Of a stretch of 64,000 nt of DNA, positions 45,047-52,997 are shown piece after piece. Position numbers and translations under genes: made by a program. The stretch comes from an uncultured Clostridia bacterium (GTDB lineage: Bacteria; Bacillota; Clostridia; TANB77; CAG-508): positions 330,481-394,480 of the forward strand of contig CAKPHG010000001.1 in the NCBI GenBank assembly GCA_934157035.1. The letters run 5' to 3'. Numbering within the stretch: position 1 is the stretch's first letter; every line of letters begins with the position of its first letter. The notes under the pieces are model-generated. The model was given only the letters and a program-made list of their open reading frames with translations, had not been told where the DNA came from and searched no databases.

Positions 45047-46237
45047 ATGAGTATAAGAGAACGTTTAAGTGGAAATGAAGCTTCTGCTATAGCAATGAAA
45101 CAGATAAATCCAGACGTAGTTGCAGCATTTCCTATAACTCCATCTACTGAAATTCCACAATACTTTTCTACTTTTGTAAGTAATGGAAAAGTAGATACAG
45201 AATTTATTGCAGTAGAAAGTGAACATAGTGCAATGAGTGCTTGTATTGGCGCAGAAGCTGCAGGTGCAAGAGCTATGACAGCAACTTCTTCTAATGGTTT
45301 AGCATATATGTGGGAAATGATATATATAGCATCTGCTAGTCGTCTACCAATAGTTATGCCATTAGTAAATAGAGCACTTTCAGGACCTTTAAATATACAC
45401 AATGACCATTCAGATGCAATGGGAATTCGTGATAGTGGTTGGATAATGTTATTTTCAGAAAATAACCAAGAAGCTTATGATAATTTAATTATGGCCCACA
45501 GAATTGCAGAGCATAAAGATGTTATGCTTCCTCTTGCAGTTTGCCAAGATGGATTCATTACATCACACTCAATAGAAAATATTGAATTAATAGAAGATGA
45601 CAAAGTAAAGGAATTTGTTGGAACATATAAACCTGAACATTACTTATTAAATTCAAAAGAACCAATAGCTGTTGGTCCAATGGATTTACAAGCATATCTA
45701 TTTGAACACAAATATCAGCAATCTCAAGCAATGAAAAATGCTAAAAAAGTAATTTTAGAAGTTGCCAAAGATTTTGAAAAAATGACAGGTAGAAAATACG
45801 AATTATTTGAAAGTTATAAATTAGAAGATGCTGAAATTGCCATAGTTTGTATGAACTCAACAGCAGGAACAACTAAAGTAGTTGTAGATGAACTAAGGCA
45901 AAAAGGAATAAAAGCAGGTCTTTTAAAATTAAGAGTATTTAGACCTTTCCCTGCTGAAGAAATTGCAAAAGCATTAGAAAATGTAAAAGCTGTAGCAGTT
46001 CTTGATAAAGCAGATTCTTTAAATGCTTGTGGTGGTGCATTATTTACAGACGTTACTTCTGGTATGTATGTAAATAAATGCAATGTTCCTACTGTAAGCT
46101 ACATTTATGGTATTGGTGGTAGAGACACTACTACTAAAGATATTTTAAGTGTATACGAAGACTTACAGAAGATTTCCAAAAATAAAAAAATAGATAATCC
46201 TTTTCGTTATCTTGGAGTAAGAGGGGTGAATAAATAA
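45047..46237 (+). CDS. porA: Pyruvate:ferredoxin oxidoreductase, alpha subunit
   Basis: 396 residues. NEASAIAMKQINPDVVAAFP followed by ITPSTEIPQ, then SEHSAMSACIGAEAAGARAMT, TSSNGLAYMWEMIY, and PIVMPLVNRALSGPLNIHND are PorA-type signatures. GGRDTT is near the C-terminus. The match to the pyruvate enzyme (ALSGPxNIHNDHSD) is stronger than to 2-oxoisovalerate or indolepyruvate versions. The ATG at 45047 is chosen; the preceding ATG (45038) abuts the GGAAGG site. It overlaps porB by one base. Confidence 0.9.
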   Translation: MSIRERLSGNEASAIAMKQINPDVVAAFPITPSTEIPQYFSTFVSNGKVDTEFIAVESEHSAMSACIGAEAAGARAMTATSSNGLAYMWEMIYIASASRLPIVMPLVNRALSGPLNIHNDHSDAMGIRDSGWIMLFSENNQEAYDNLIMAHRIAEHKDVMLPLAVCQDGFITSHSIENIELIEDDKVKEFVGTYKPEHYLLNSKEPIAVGPMDLQAYLFEHKYQQSQAMKNAKKVILEVAKDFEKMTGRKYELFESYKLEDAEIAIVCMNSTAGTTKVVVDELRQKGIKAGLLKLRVFRPFPAEEIAKALENVKAVAVLDKADSLNACGGALFTDVTSGMYVNKCNVPTVSYIYGIGGRDTTTKDILSVYEDLQKISKNKKIDNPFRYLGVRGVNK

Positions 46238-47175
46238 TGGCTTATAATGTAAAAGAAGTAGTTGCAAACAAACCTAGCATATTTAATGCAGGTCATAGAA
46301 TGTGTGCAGGTTGTGGTGCACCAGTAGTTGGTAGAATGGTAATGAGAGCCTTAAAAGAGGGAGATCATGCAGTAGTTTCTAATGCAACTGGATGTATGGA
46401 AGTTTCAACATGTATTTACCCTTATTCTTCTTGGGACTGTTCTTATATTCACACAGCTTTCGAATGTGCGTCTGCTACTTGTTCAGGAGTAGAAGCAGCA
46501 TATAAAGCAATGAAAAGAACAGGAAAATTAAATGAAAATGAAACTTTTAAATTCATTACATTTGGTGGAGACGGAGGAACTTACGATATCGGTCTTCAAA
46601 GTTTATCTGGTGCAATGGAAAGAGGACATGACATGACTTATGTATGCTATGATAATGGTGCATACATGAACACTGGTATACAACGTTCTTCTGCAACACC
46701 ACACTTTGCAGACACAACAACATCACCAGCAGGAGAAAAAATTCCTGGAAAAATGCAAATTCGTAAAGATTTAACAGAAGTTATGGAAGCTCATCATCTT
46801 CCTTATGTTGCACAAACTGCAGCAGTTATGAATTTTAAAGATTTATATGAAAAAGCTGAAAAAGCAATATATACTGAAGGCCCAACATTTTTAAATATAC
46901 TTGCTCCATGTCCTAGAGGATGGGGTTACCCTACAGATATGTTAATGGAAATGAATAAATTAGCAGTAGACACTTGTTACTGGCCTTTATATGAAGTTGT
47001 AGATGGTAAATATAAAATTACTTATAAACCTGCTAAAAAACTTCCAATAGAAGAATTTTTACGTCCACAAAGAAGATTTAAGCACATGTTTAAACCAGGA
47101 AATGAATGGATGATAGAAGAATTCCAAAAAGAAGTAGATAAAAGATGGCAATCACTTTTAGATTTGGAACAGTAG
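46237..47175 (+). CDS. porB: Pyruvate:ferredoxin oxidoreductase, beta (TPP-binding) subunit
   Basis: 312 residues. CAGCGAPVVGRMVM (cysteines near residues 23-26), ATGCMEVSTCIYPYSSW, FGGDGGTYDIGLQSLSGAME (TPP/Mg site, GDG...) and YDNGAYMNTGIQRSS are diagnostic. CPRGWGYPTD lies near residue 228. The last codons (EQ, stop) fall inside the left arm of the inverted-repeat element at 47166, so that element supplies the stop codon. Confidence 0.92.
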   Translation: MAYNVKEVVANKPSIFNAGHRMCAGCGAPVVGRMVMRALKEGDHAVVSNATGCMEVSTCIYPYSSWDCSYIHTAFECASATCSGVEAAYKAMKRTGKLNENETFKFITFGGDGGTYDIGLQSLSGAMERGHDMTYVCYDNGAYMNTGIQRSSATPHFADTTTSPAGEKIPGKMQIRKDLTEVMEAHHLPYVAQTAAVMNFKDLYEKAEKAIYTEGPTFLNILAPCPRGWGYPTDMLMEMNKLAVDTCYWPLYEVVDGKYKITYKPAKKLPIEEFLRPQRRFKHMFKPGNEWMIEEFQKEVDKRWQSLLDLEQ

Positions 47176-47462
47176 GGACGGTCCTTTTTGTTCCGATTTC
47201 GGAAAACTCGGGACACTCCTTGTAATATATAAATTATTTAAAACAATTATTTATGTTTTAACTTTTGTCTACTATGAAATTTAATTGATTAATTACTAAA
47301 ATATAAATTTTAAAAATAAAATATTTAATATAATTTAAAATAAAAAAATAGAAAATCAGCTGATTATAAGTTGATTTTCTATTTTTTATTTTAAAATTTA
47401 ATTAATGAAGGAGTGTCCCTGTGTTCCAAAATCGGAACAAAAAGGACCGTCCCTACTGTTCC
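47166..47462. mobile_element. 297-bp element with 55-bp terminal inverted repeats (REP-like copy F)
   Basis: Left arm 47166-47221 starts GGAACAGTAGGGACGG, and right arm 47408-47462 is its reverse complement with a few mismatches over 55 bp. The centre is AT-rich and holds a 16-bp hairpin (47343-47358 with 47372-47387). No open frame of note. The two arms create the stop codons of porB (TAG, 47173) and of the convergent ferredoxin gene (47453), which suggests insertion or a terminator-like role. It looks like a miniature inverted-repeat element. Confidence 0.75.
47343..47387. terminator. Hairpin at the centre of the inverted-repeat element
   Basis: Stem AAAAAATAGAAAATCA / TGATTTTCTATTTTTT with T-runs on both strands; a bidirectional terminator for por and ferredoxin. 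Confidence 0.7.
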
Positions 47463-47626
47463 TCAACTGGAGCAGAAACCGGGCAAACTGCTGCACAAGT
47501 TCCACATTCGATACATCTTTCTGGATCTATAACATATTTTTCATCACCTTCAGAAATACATTCTACTGGACATGAAGCGGCACAAGCACCACATTTAATA
47601 CATGCATCTGTTATTTTATATGCCAT
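47453..47626 (-). CDS. 2x[4Fe-4S] bacterial ferredoxin
   Basis: 57 residues, MAYKITDACIKCGACAASCP... then CIECGTCAAVCP: two CxxCxxCxxxCP cluster motifs, as in clostridial ferredoxins. The ATG at 47626 follows GGGTGGTGA. The last residues (VEEQ) and the stop lie inside the inverted-repeat element. It is the likely electron acceptor of the por enzyme, which is encoded convergently next door. Confidence 0.93.
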   Translation of the reverse strand: MAYKITDACIKCGACAASCPVECISEGDEKYVIDPERCIECGTCAAVCPVSAPVEEQ

Positions 47627-47657
47627 AACTAATTCACCACCCTTCAAATTAATTTAT

Positions 47658-48581
47658 TTATATTTCATCGTTATCTGCATTTTTTGTATCTAATTTTTCT
47701 AGTTTTTCTAACTCTTGCAACTCTTTTAAATTTTTTCTTTCTTCTTCATCTATTGTCTCTTCTTCAACATTTTTTATTATTTTTACATCTTTTGCATCAT
47801 ATTTTTTGAAGTAATATTCTCCATTGTCATCTTTTAATTTTATTCTCAATCTTTCCTTTAGAGTTTCTACTCCTTCTACTGTTCCTTCTCCATCTTCTGT
47901 TTTTACAATCGCTCCTATTTTTGGAAGTCTTGAAAGTTTTTCCGAATACACCTCTTCTTCATATTTTAGACAACACATTAATCTTCCACAATTTCCAGAT
48001 ATTTTTGATGGATTTAATGACATATTTTGTTCTTTTGCCATTTTTATAGATACTGTTTCAAAATTTCCTAAAAATGAACAACAGCATAATTCTCTTCCGC
48101 AAACTCCATTTCCACCAATTCTTTTTACTTCATCTCTTACACCTATTTGTCTAAGTTCTATTCTTGTTTTAAAAATAGCTGCTAAATCTTTGACTAAATC
48201 TCTGAAATCTATTCTACCATCTGCAGTAAAATAAAATAACACTTTACTATTATCAAATTTAAACTCTACATCTGTTAATGTCATTTCTAAATTATGTTCT
48301 TTTATTTTCTTTTGACAAATTTCAAATGCCTCTTTTTCTTTTTGTTTGTTTTCTTCATAATGCTTTTTATCTTTATTAGTAGCAATTCTTATAACTTTCT
48401 TTAAAGGTTTTACAATATTTTCTTCTGGCATAGATCTATTACAAATTACAACTTCGCCATATTCCTCACCTTGAACAGTTTCTACTATAACACAATCTTT
48501 ATTGTTAATTTGTAATGTACCCGGATCAAAAAAATAGATTTTTCCTGGTTTCTTAAATCTAACTCCTACTATATTTTTCAT
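47658..48581 (-). CDS. ricT: RicT (YaaT), PSP1-domain protein
   Basis: 307 residues. The PSP1 core carries the Cys-rich motif GVCGRELCCCSFL (about residues 159-171) and SGNCGRLMCCLKYEEEVY (about 195-212), matching RicT. The C-terminal 40 residues are acidic. RicT joins RicA and RicF in a [4Fe-4S] complex that helps mRNA processing by RNase Y and sporulation entry. It lies directly downstream of holB, the usual order in Bacillota. Confidence 0.9.
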   Translation of the reverse strand: MKNIVGVRFKKPGKIYFFDPGTLQINNKDCVIVETVQGEEYGEVVICNRSMPEENIVKPLKKVIRIATNKDKKHYEENKQKEKEAFEICQKKIKEHNLEMTLTDVEFKFDNSKVLFYFTADGRIDFRDLVKDLAAIFKTRIELRQIGVRDEVKRIGGNGVCGRELCCCSFLGNFETVSIKMAKEQNMSLNPSKISGNCGRLMCCLKYEEEVYSEKLSRLPKIGAIVKTEDGEGTVEGVETLKERLRIKLKDDNGEYYFKKYDAKDVKIIKNVEEETIDEEERKNLKELQELEKLEKLDTKNADNDEI

Positions 48582-48602
48582 TTATTCCCTCCTTCTTTTC
48601 TC

Positions 48603-49493
48603 TTATTTATTTTTCATTTCTTCATTCATTTTCATTAAAAGATAATCTATACACATATCATAATTACTATTACTATTTAATCTTTTTTTAGTCTCTTCAA
48701 CATATTTTATACAATTAATTTTATTAATTTCTTTTGAATTATACAAACATACATTAATATAATTTAATATTTCTTGTATTTCTTCTTTTTGATTATACAA
48801 AACCGCTGCATTCTTAAATATTTCTCCAATATTTTTGCTTTCAACACTTACCAATATTTTAGAAATTTCTGTATATAATTGTTTATTTTCTTGAAGTTTT
48901 ATAGCTCTTCCAATACTTCCTTCACTAATATTTATTAGATTTTCGTCTATATTTTCATAATTTTTCTCTATTAAATATTGTTTTATCTTTTCTTTAGGAA
49001 TCCCTTGTAAATATAATTTTAAACATCTAGATTTTACAGTTGTTAAAAGCTTACTTTCATTAGATGTTGTTAATATTATTACTGCATATTCAGGTGGCTC
49101 CTCTAAAGTTTTTAGTAAACAATTTTGTGCTTCTGTGGTCATTTGATCGCAATCTTTTATGAAATATACCTTCTTTGTAGAAATAATTGGTTTTTCAGAT
49201 ATTTGTTCTTGTAAAAAACGTATTTGATCAATTTTTATTTTACCATCTTCAGACTCTATTTGTACAAAATCTGGATGATTATTATTTTGCCATTTTATAC
49301 AAGAATTACATCTACTTACATCATCATCTTTATTTAAACATAGTATTTTTCTTGCAAATTCTTTTGCTATAAGACTCTTACCTATTCCATCAATTCCTAT
49401 TAACAAATAACTATGAGATATATGATTTTCTTCTATTGATTTACTTAATATTTGTTTTGTTTCTTCATTTCCTATAATATCTTGAAAAATCAA
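48603..49493 (-). CDS. holB: DNA polymerase III subunit delta'
   Basis: 296 residues. AAA+ fold: IDGIGKSLIAKEFARKI (about residues 33-49, P-loop GIGKS), then a zinc motif CLNKDDDVSRCNSCIKW (about 52-68), KVYFIKDCDQMTTEAQNCLL (Walker B-like) and LEEPPEYAVIILTT. The sensor SRCLKL is present. It is the clamp-loader subunit that opens the sliding clamp with DnaX and HolA. It sits between lepB and ricT. Confidence 0.9.
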   Translation of the reverse strand: MIFQDIIGNEETKQILSKSIEENHISHSYLLIGIDGIGKSLIAKEFARKILCLNKDDDVSRCNSCIKWQNNNHPDFVQIESEDGKIKIDQIRFLQEQISEKPIISTKKVYFIKDCDQMTTEAQNCLLKTLEEPPEYAVIILTTSNESKLLTTVKSRCLKLYLQGIPKEKIKQYLIEKNYENIDENLINISEGSIGRAIKLQENKQLYTEISKILVSVESKNIGEIFKNAAVLYNQKEEIQEILNYINVCLYNSKEINKINCIKYVEETKKRLNSNSNYDMCIDYLLMKMNEEMKNK

Positions 49494-49516
49494 TTTTTTT
49501 CTCCTTAATTTTATAA

Positions 49517-50137
49517 TTATACTTTTCCAAATAAGTTAAGTGGCCAAATTCTAATCCAAACCTTACCTTCAACCTTTTCTATTGGAACACATCCAAATTC
49601 CCTACAATCTGCGCTATTTTCTCTATTATCCCCCATTGCAAAAATATATCCGTCTGGAACTGTAAAATCTTCCAAATTTATATTTTTAGCTTCTGTTACA
49701 ACATCTGAAGAAAGATAATCTTCTTTTAATTCTTCTCCATTTATATATACTTTTCCATCTGCTATTTTTACATGTTCACCAGGAAGTGCAATTACTCTTT
49801 TTATATAACTTGTTTTTCCAGCTTCTACAACATAGTATGCAAAGCTTTCTAACCAATTTGAAGGAGTATAATCATAAGTTGCTTTTTCGCTTCTTGCTAG
49901 TTCTCTTTTTGGAGCTTCAAAAGTAATAATATCTCCTCTTTTATATTCTTGCTTAAAAGTTCTAGGAAGTCTATTTAATATTAATCTTTGTCCTTGTTTT
50001 AATGTAGGAAACATTGATTTTTGTCTTACCTCTGTTGGCGTTCCTATAAAATATCTTATTAATAATGCAAGAGCTACAGCTATTACAATACAATAAATCC
50101 ATTCTAAAACATCTTTAATTACTGCTTTTTTATCCAT
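49517..50137 (-). CDS. lepB: Signal peptidase I
   Basis: 206 residues. N-terminal anchor (about 12-30), catalytic Ser in QKSMFPTLKQGQ (about 39-50), Lys in SYIKRVIALPGEHV (about 109-122), and the Box E signature MGDNRENSADCREFG (about 166-180). It cleaves signal peptides of exported proteins. GGAGGAAAATAT precedes the ATG. Confidence 0.95.
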   Translation of the reverse strand: MDKKAVIKDVLEWIYCIVIAVALALLIRYFIGTPTEVRQKSMFPTLKQGQRLILNRLPRTFKQEYKRGDIITFEAPKRELARSEKATYDYTPSNWLESFAYYVVEAGKTSYIKRVIALPGEHVKIADGKVYINGEELKEDYLSSDVVTEAKNINLEDFTVPDGYIFAMGDNRENSADCREFGCVPIEKVEGKVWIRIWPLNLFGKV

Positions 50138-50286
50138 TATATATTTTCCTCCATTTATAAACTAACATATTTATTATATAAGTTTTTCACTAAATTATCA
50201 ACTACTTTTTGTATGACAAAATTTTACTTTTTTTGCCTATTAACCTATCAAAGTAAAACTTATACACTTATTAATATTCTATAAAA

Positions 50287-51711
50287 TTATTTAGTTGGAA
50301 TTCTTATTACTACTTCTGTTCCTTTACCTTTTTCACTTTTTATATCTATACTTCCATTATTCTGATCTAATATTTCTTTTGCGATTGAAAGTCCAAGTCC
50401 TGTTCCTCCCATTTCTCTTGTACGTGCTTTATCTACTCTATAGAAACGTTCAAAAATTCTATTTAAGTCTTCTTCTGGGATTCCTATTCCATTATCAATT
50501 ACTTTAATATATGCATCATTATATACAAATCCAACATAAATTTTAATACTTCCACCATCTTTTGTATATTTAATACTATTTGTTAGTATGTTTAATACAA
50601 CTCTTTCTATTCCATCTTTATCTGCCTTTACTGGTGGAACATTGGCTGTAACAAAGCATTCTACTTCATGACCTTTTTTATTTATTTCTAATTGTAACTT
50701 TTCTTGACATTTTTTTACCAACTCACCTAAGTCAAATTCTGTTGTTTCCTTCTTCACTTTGTTACTGTCATATCTAGATAATATTAGTAAGTCTGTAACA
50801 AGTTTTGCCATTCTCCTTGCTTCTGAAGCAATTACATTTAAAAATTTATCTTGTGTTTCTTTATCATACTCACCTTCTAATAAAGTGTCTGCATATCCCA
50901 TAATAGAAGTAATAGGAGTTTTTAATTCATGTGATACATCAGCTACGAATTCTTTTCTCATATTATCAAGTTTTACATGTTCTGTAATATCTTGAATTAC
51001 TACCATTATTCCAGAAGGTCTATCTTTTTCATCTTTAAATGATGCAAAAAATATATTTAAATACTTATCTTCGACTTGAACTCTTTGTTCTGAAGAAGTC
51101 CAATTTTCTAGATATACTATTTTCTCTAAGTTAATATCAATATTTAGTTTTCCAAAGATTTTTTCAAAAGTGTTATCCTTGCTATTTAATTTTAATAAAT
51201 CTGTTGCTGCAGGATTTATATGCATTATATTTCCTTCCATATCGAATGCAATAATACCATCTGTCATGTGAAGTAATATTGTTTCAATTTGTCTTTTTTG
51301 TCTATTTACTTCATTTAAATTTTCTCTCAATTCATTTGTCATAATACTAAAAGCATTAGAAATTTCATCAGTTGCATTCTTGTTAACTTCTATATTTTCT
51401 CCTGCCGCAATCTTTGGTGCACTATCTATTAATCTTGAAATCGGATCTAATATTGCTTTAGAAACAAAAACACCTATTACAATGCAGATACATCCATAAG
51501 ATACAACCAAAACTATTGTTACTATCTTCACATTTTGCAACTGCACTTGCATTGTTTCTTCATAAATTTTTATTTGTTCTTCTGTTTCTAATGTTTTACT
51601 TGCTTGATTAGTTTTTAAACTAACTCCAAAGGCAACCCCTAATGTTGAAATTAATAAAATTCCTAATATGCTAAATATTAGTATGATTTTTAATTGTATA
51701 TTTTTTAACAT
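50287..51711 (-). CDS. walK: Sensor histidine kinase, WalK/PhoR-like
   Basis: 474 residues. TM1 (about 6-30), short extracytoplasmic loop (about 30 residues), TM2 (about 63-83), HAMP (about 84-135), PAS (about 145-245), HisKA with H261 (FVADVSHELKTPITSIMGY), HATPase with N box ILTNSIKY, G1 DNGIGIPEEDL, F FERFYRVDKA and G2 GTGLGLSIAKEIL. The layout fits WalK (VicK), though its outer sensor loop is short. It controls wall autolysin genes in related bacteria. The regulator gene is 66 bp upstream. Confidence 0.85.
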   Translation of the reverse strand: MLKNIQLKIILIFSILGILLISTLGVAFGVSLKTNQASKTLETEEQIKIYEETMQVQLQNVKIVTIVLVVSYGCICIVIGVFVSKAILDPISRLIDSAPKIAAGENIEVNKNATDEISNAFSIMTNELRENLNEVNRQKRQIETILLHMTDGIIAFDMEGNIMHINPAATDLLKLNSKDNTFEKIFGKLNIDINLEKIVYLENWTSSEQRVQVEDKYLNIFFASFKDEKDRPSGIMVVIQDITEHVKLDNMRKEFVADVSHELKTPITSIMGYADTLLEGEYDKETQDKFLNVIASEARRMAKLVTDLLILSRYDSNKVKKETTEFDLGELVKKCQEKLQLEINKKGHEVECFVTANVPPVKADKDGIERVVLNILTNSIKYTKDGGSIKIYVGFVYNDAYIKVIDNGIGIPEEDLNRIFERFYRVDKARTREMGGTGLGLSIAKEILDQNNGSIDIKSEKGKGTEVVIRIPTK

Positions 51712-51738
51712 TTTTTTCTCCTTATATAACTAAATAAT

Positions 51739-51764
51739 GCACAAAAGGGAAGTCCCTTTTGTGC
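51739..51764 (-). terminator. Hairpin between walR and walK
   Basis: Stem GCACAAAAGGGA / TCCCTTTTGTGC around a short loop. It lies in the walR-walK gap and lacks a strong T-run, so it may limit or stabilise the walK part of the transcript rather than stop it. Confidence 0.5.
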
Positions 51765-51777
51765 ACCATATTATTTT

Positions 51778-52509
51778 TTATTTTGATGCTATATAATAGC
51801 CAACTCCTCTTTTAGTAATTAAAATTTTTGGATTTGATGTATCTTTTTCTATTTTCTCTCTAATTCTTCTTACTGTAACATCAACTGTACGAATATCTCC
51901 ATAATATTCATATCCCCATACTTTTTCTAATAATACTTCTCTTGTAACTACTTGTCCTGGTTGATTTGCTAAATATTTTAATACTTCGAATTCTCTTAAG
52001 GTTAAGTCCATTACTTCTCCTCTAACTTTTACTTCGAACTTATTTAAATCTAAACTTAAATCTCCTACTGTAATTACATTTGATTCATCTTTGTTTTCTT
52101 GATCTTTGTTGTTTACAGATTTGCTTGTTATCTCAGCTTTTCTCAAATTTGCTTTTACCCTTGCCATTAATTCTCTTACACTAAATGGTTTTGTTATATA
52201 ATCATCTGCACCTAATTCTAAACCTAATATTTTATCTATTTCTTCATCTTTTGCAGAAATCATTAAAATAGGAATATCTAAACTTTGTCTAATTCTTTTG
52301 CAAACTGCTAATCCATCCATTTTTGGAAGCATTATATCTAATAATACTAAATTTGGTTTTTGTTCTAATGCTATTCTTACTGCCTCTTCTCCATCATTAG
52401 CCTCTAGTGTATTGTAACCTTCCTTTTGAAGATTAATAACTAACATATCAACTATTGTTTTTTCATCATCAACTATTAATATAGTTTTTTTATCTAAATT
52501 TTCTTCCAT
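51778..52509 (-). CDS. walR: OmpR-family response regulator, WalR-like
   Basis: 243 residues. Receiver domain with D14/D15 acidic pair, phospho-acceptor D58 (LVLLDIMLPKMDGLAVC), and KPF switch motif (about residue 107). The C-terminal winged helix has DLTLREFEVLKYLANQPGQV, REVLLEKVWGYEYYGDIRTV and DVTVRRIREKIE, the signature of WalR (VicR/YycF). It pairs with the downstream kinase and in Bacillota controls wall metabolism. Confidence 0.88.
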   Translation of the reverse strand: MEENLDKKTILIVDDEKTIVDMLVINLQKEGYNTLEANDGEEAVRIALEQKPNLVLLDIMLPKMDGLAVCKRIRQSLDIPILMISAKDEEIDKILGLELGADDYITKPFSVRELMARVKANLRKAEITSKSVNNKDQENKDESNVITVGDLSLDLNKFEVKVRGEVMDLTLREFEVLKYLANQPGQVVTREVLLEKVWGYEYYGDIRTVDVTVRRIREKIEKDTSNPKILITKRGVGYYIASK

Positions 52510-52646
52510 AGAAAATCCGCCTTTCTTTTATTTAGACAATATTTAATATATTTATATCATAATCTCTTTGATTACACAAGTATTTTATGAAAAGTTTTTT
52601 ATATGAATTATCCATTATATTTAAATATTAAAAAAGCAAAAAAATA

Positions 52647-52664
52647 GGACGTTAACTAACGTCC
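52647..52664 (-). terminator. Palindromic terminator overlapping the small membrane gene
   Basis: GGACGTTA AC TAACGTCC, perfect 8-bp arms, followed on the minus strand by TATTTTTTTGC. It spans the stop codon at 52656. The GGAC...GTCC ends resemble the dispersed family. Confidence 0.7.
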
Positions 52665-52922
52665 CATTCTTCTCCGAAGCTTTCTAGTTAGATACATAGC
52701 TCCGTAGTTGGCTAACTTAGCCGAAAAGAATAAAATTACTGCAAGCAGTATATATAACATATAACGTAATATCTGGTTTCCCACTACATACGTACCAGCT
52801 ATATACACCGGTAAGAATGTTCCCGAAAGAAACATTAACACTCCTAACACGAGTGCTGCTGCCATCATGGCAACTCCTACAATAACATAACAAATTGCTA
52901 ATGTCCGCATTTTAATCTTCAT
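52656..52922 (-). CDS. Small two- or three-helix membrane protein, unknown
   Basis: 88 residues. Helices about 8-32, 36-50 (weaker) and 52-72, then a basic tail (RKLRRRMGR). GC is visibly higher than in neighbouring genes, with codons such as CGT, GGT and ACC. No family recognised. Start ATG with AAAGGAG. It lies between walR and the giant glucan synthase, apparently with its own terminator. Confidence 0.6.
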   Translation of the reverse strand: MKIKMRTLAICYVIVGVAMMAAALVLGVLMFLSGTFLPVYIAGTYVVGNQILRYMLYILLAVILFFSAKLANYGAMYLTRKLRRRMGR

Positions 52923-52997
52923 AATTTTTTCTCCTTTTATATACTATATTTACTTGAAACTACTTATATTATATCACATTTTTACTTTTTTTGCAAA

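Noticed and set aside
45814..46083. Minus-strand frame inside porA
   Set aside because: It overlaps a well-conserved subunit gene and has no recognisable motif or ribosome site.
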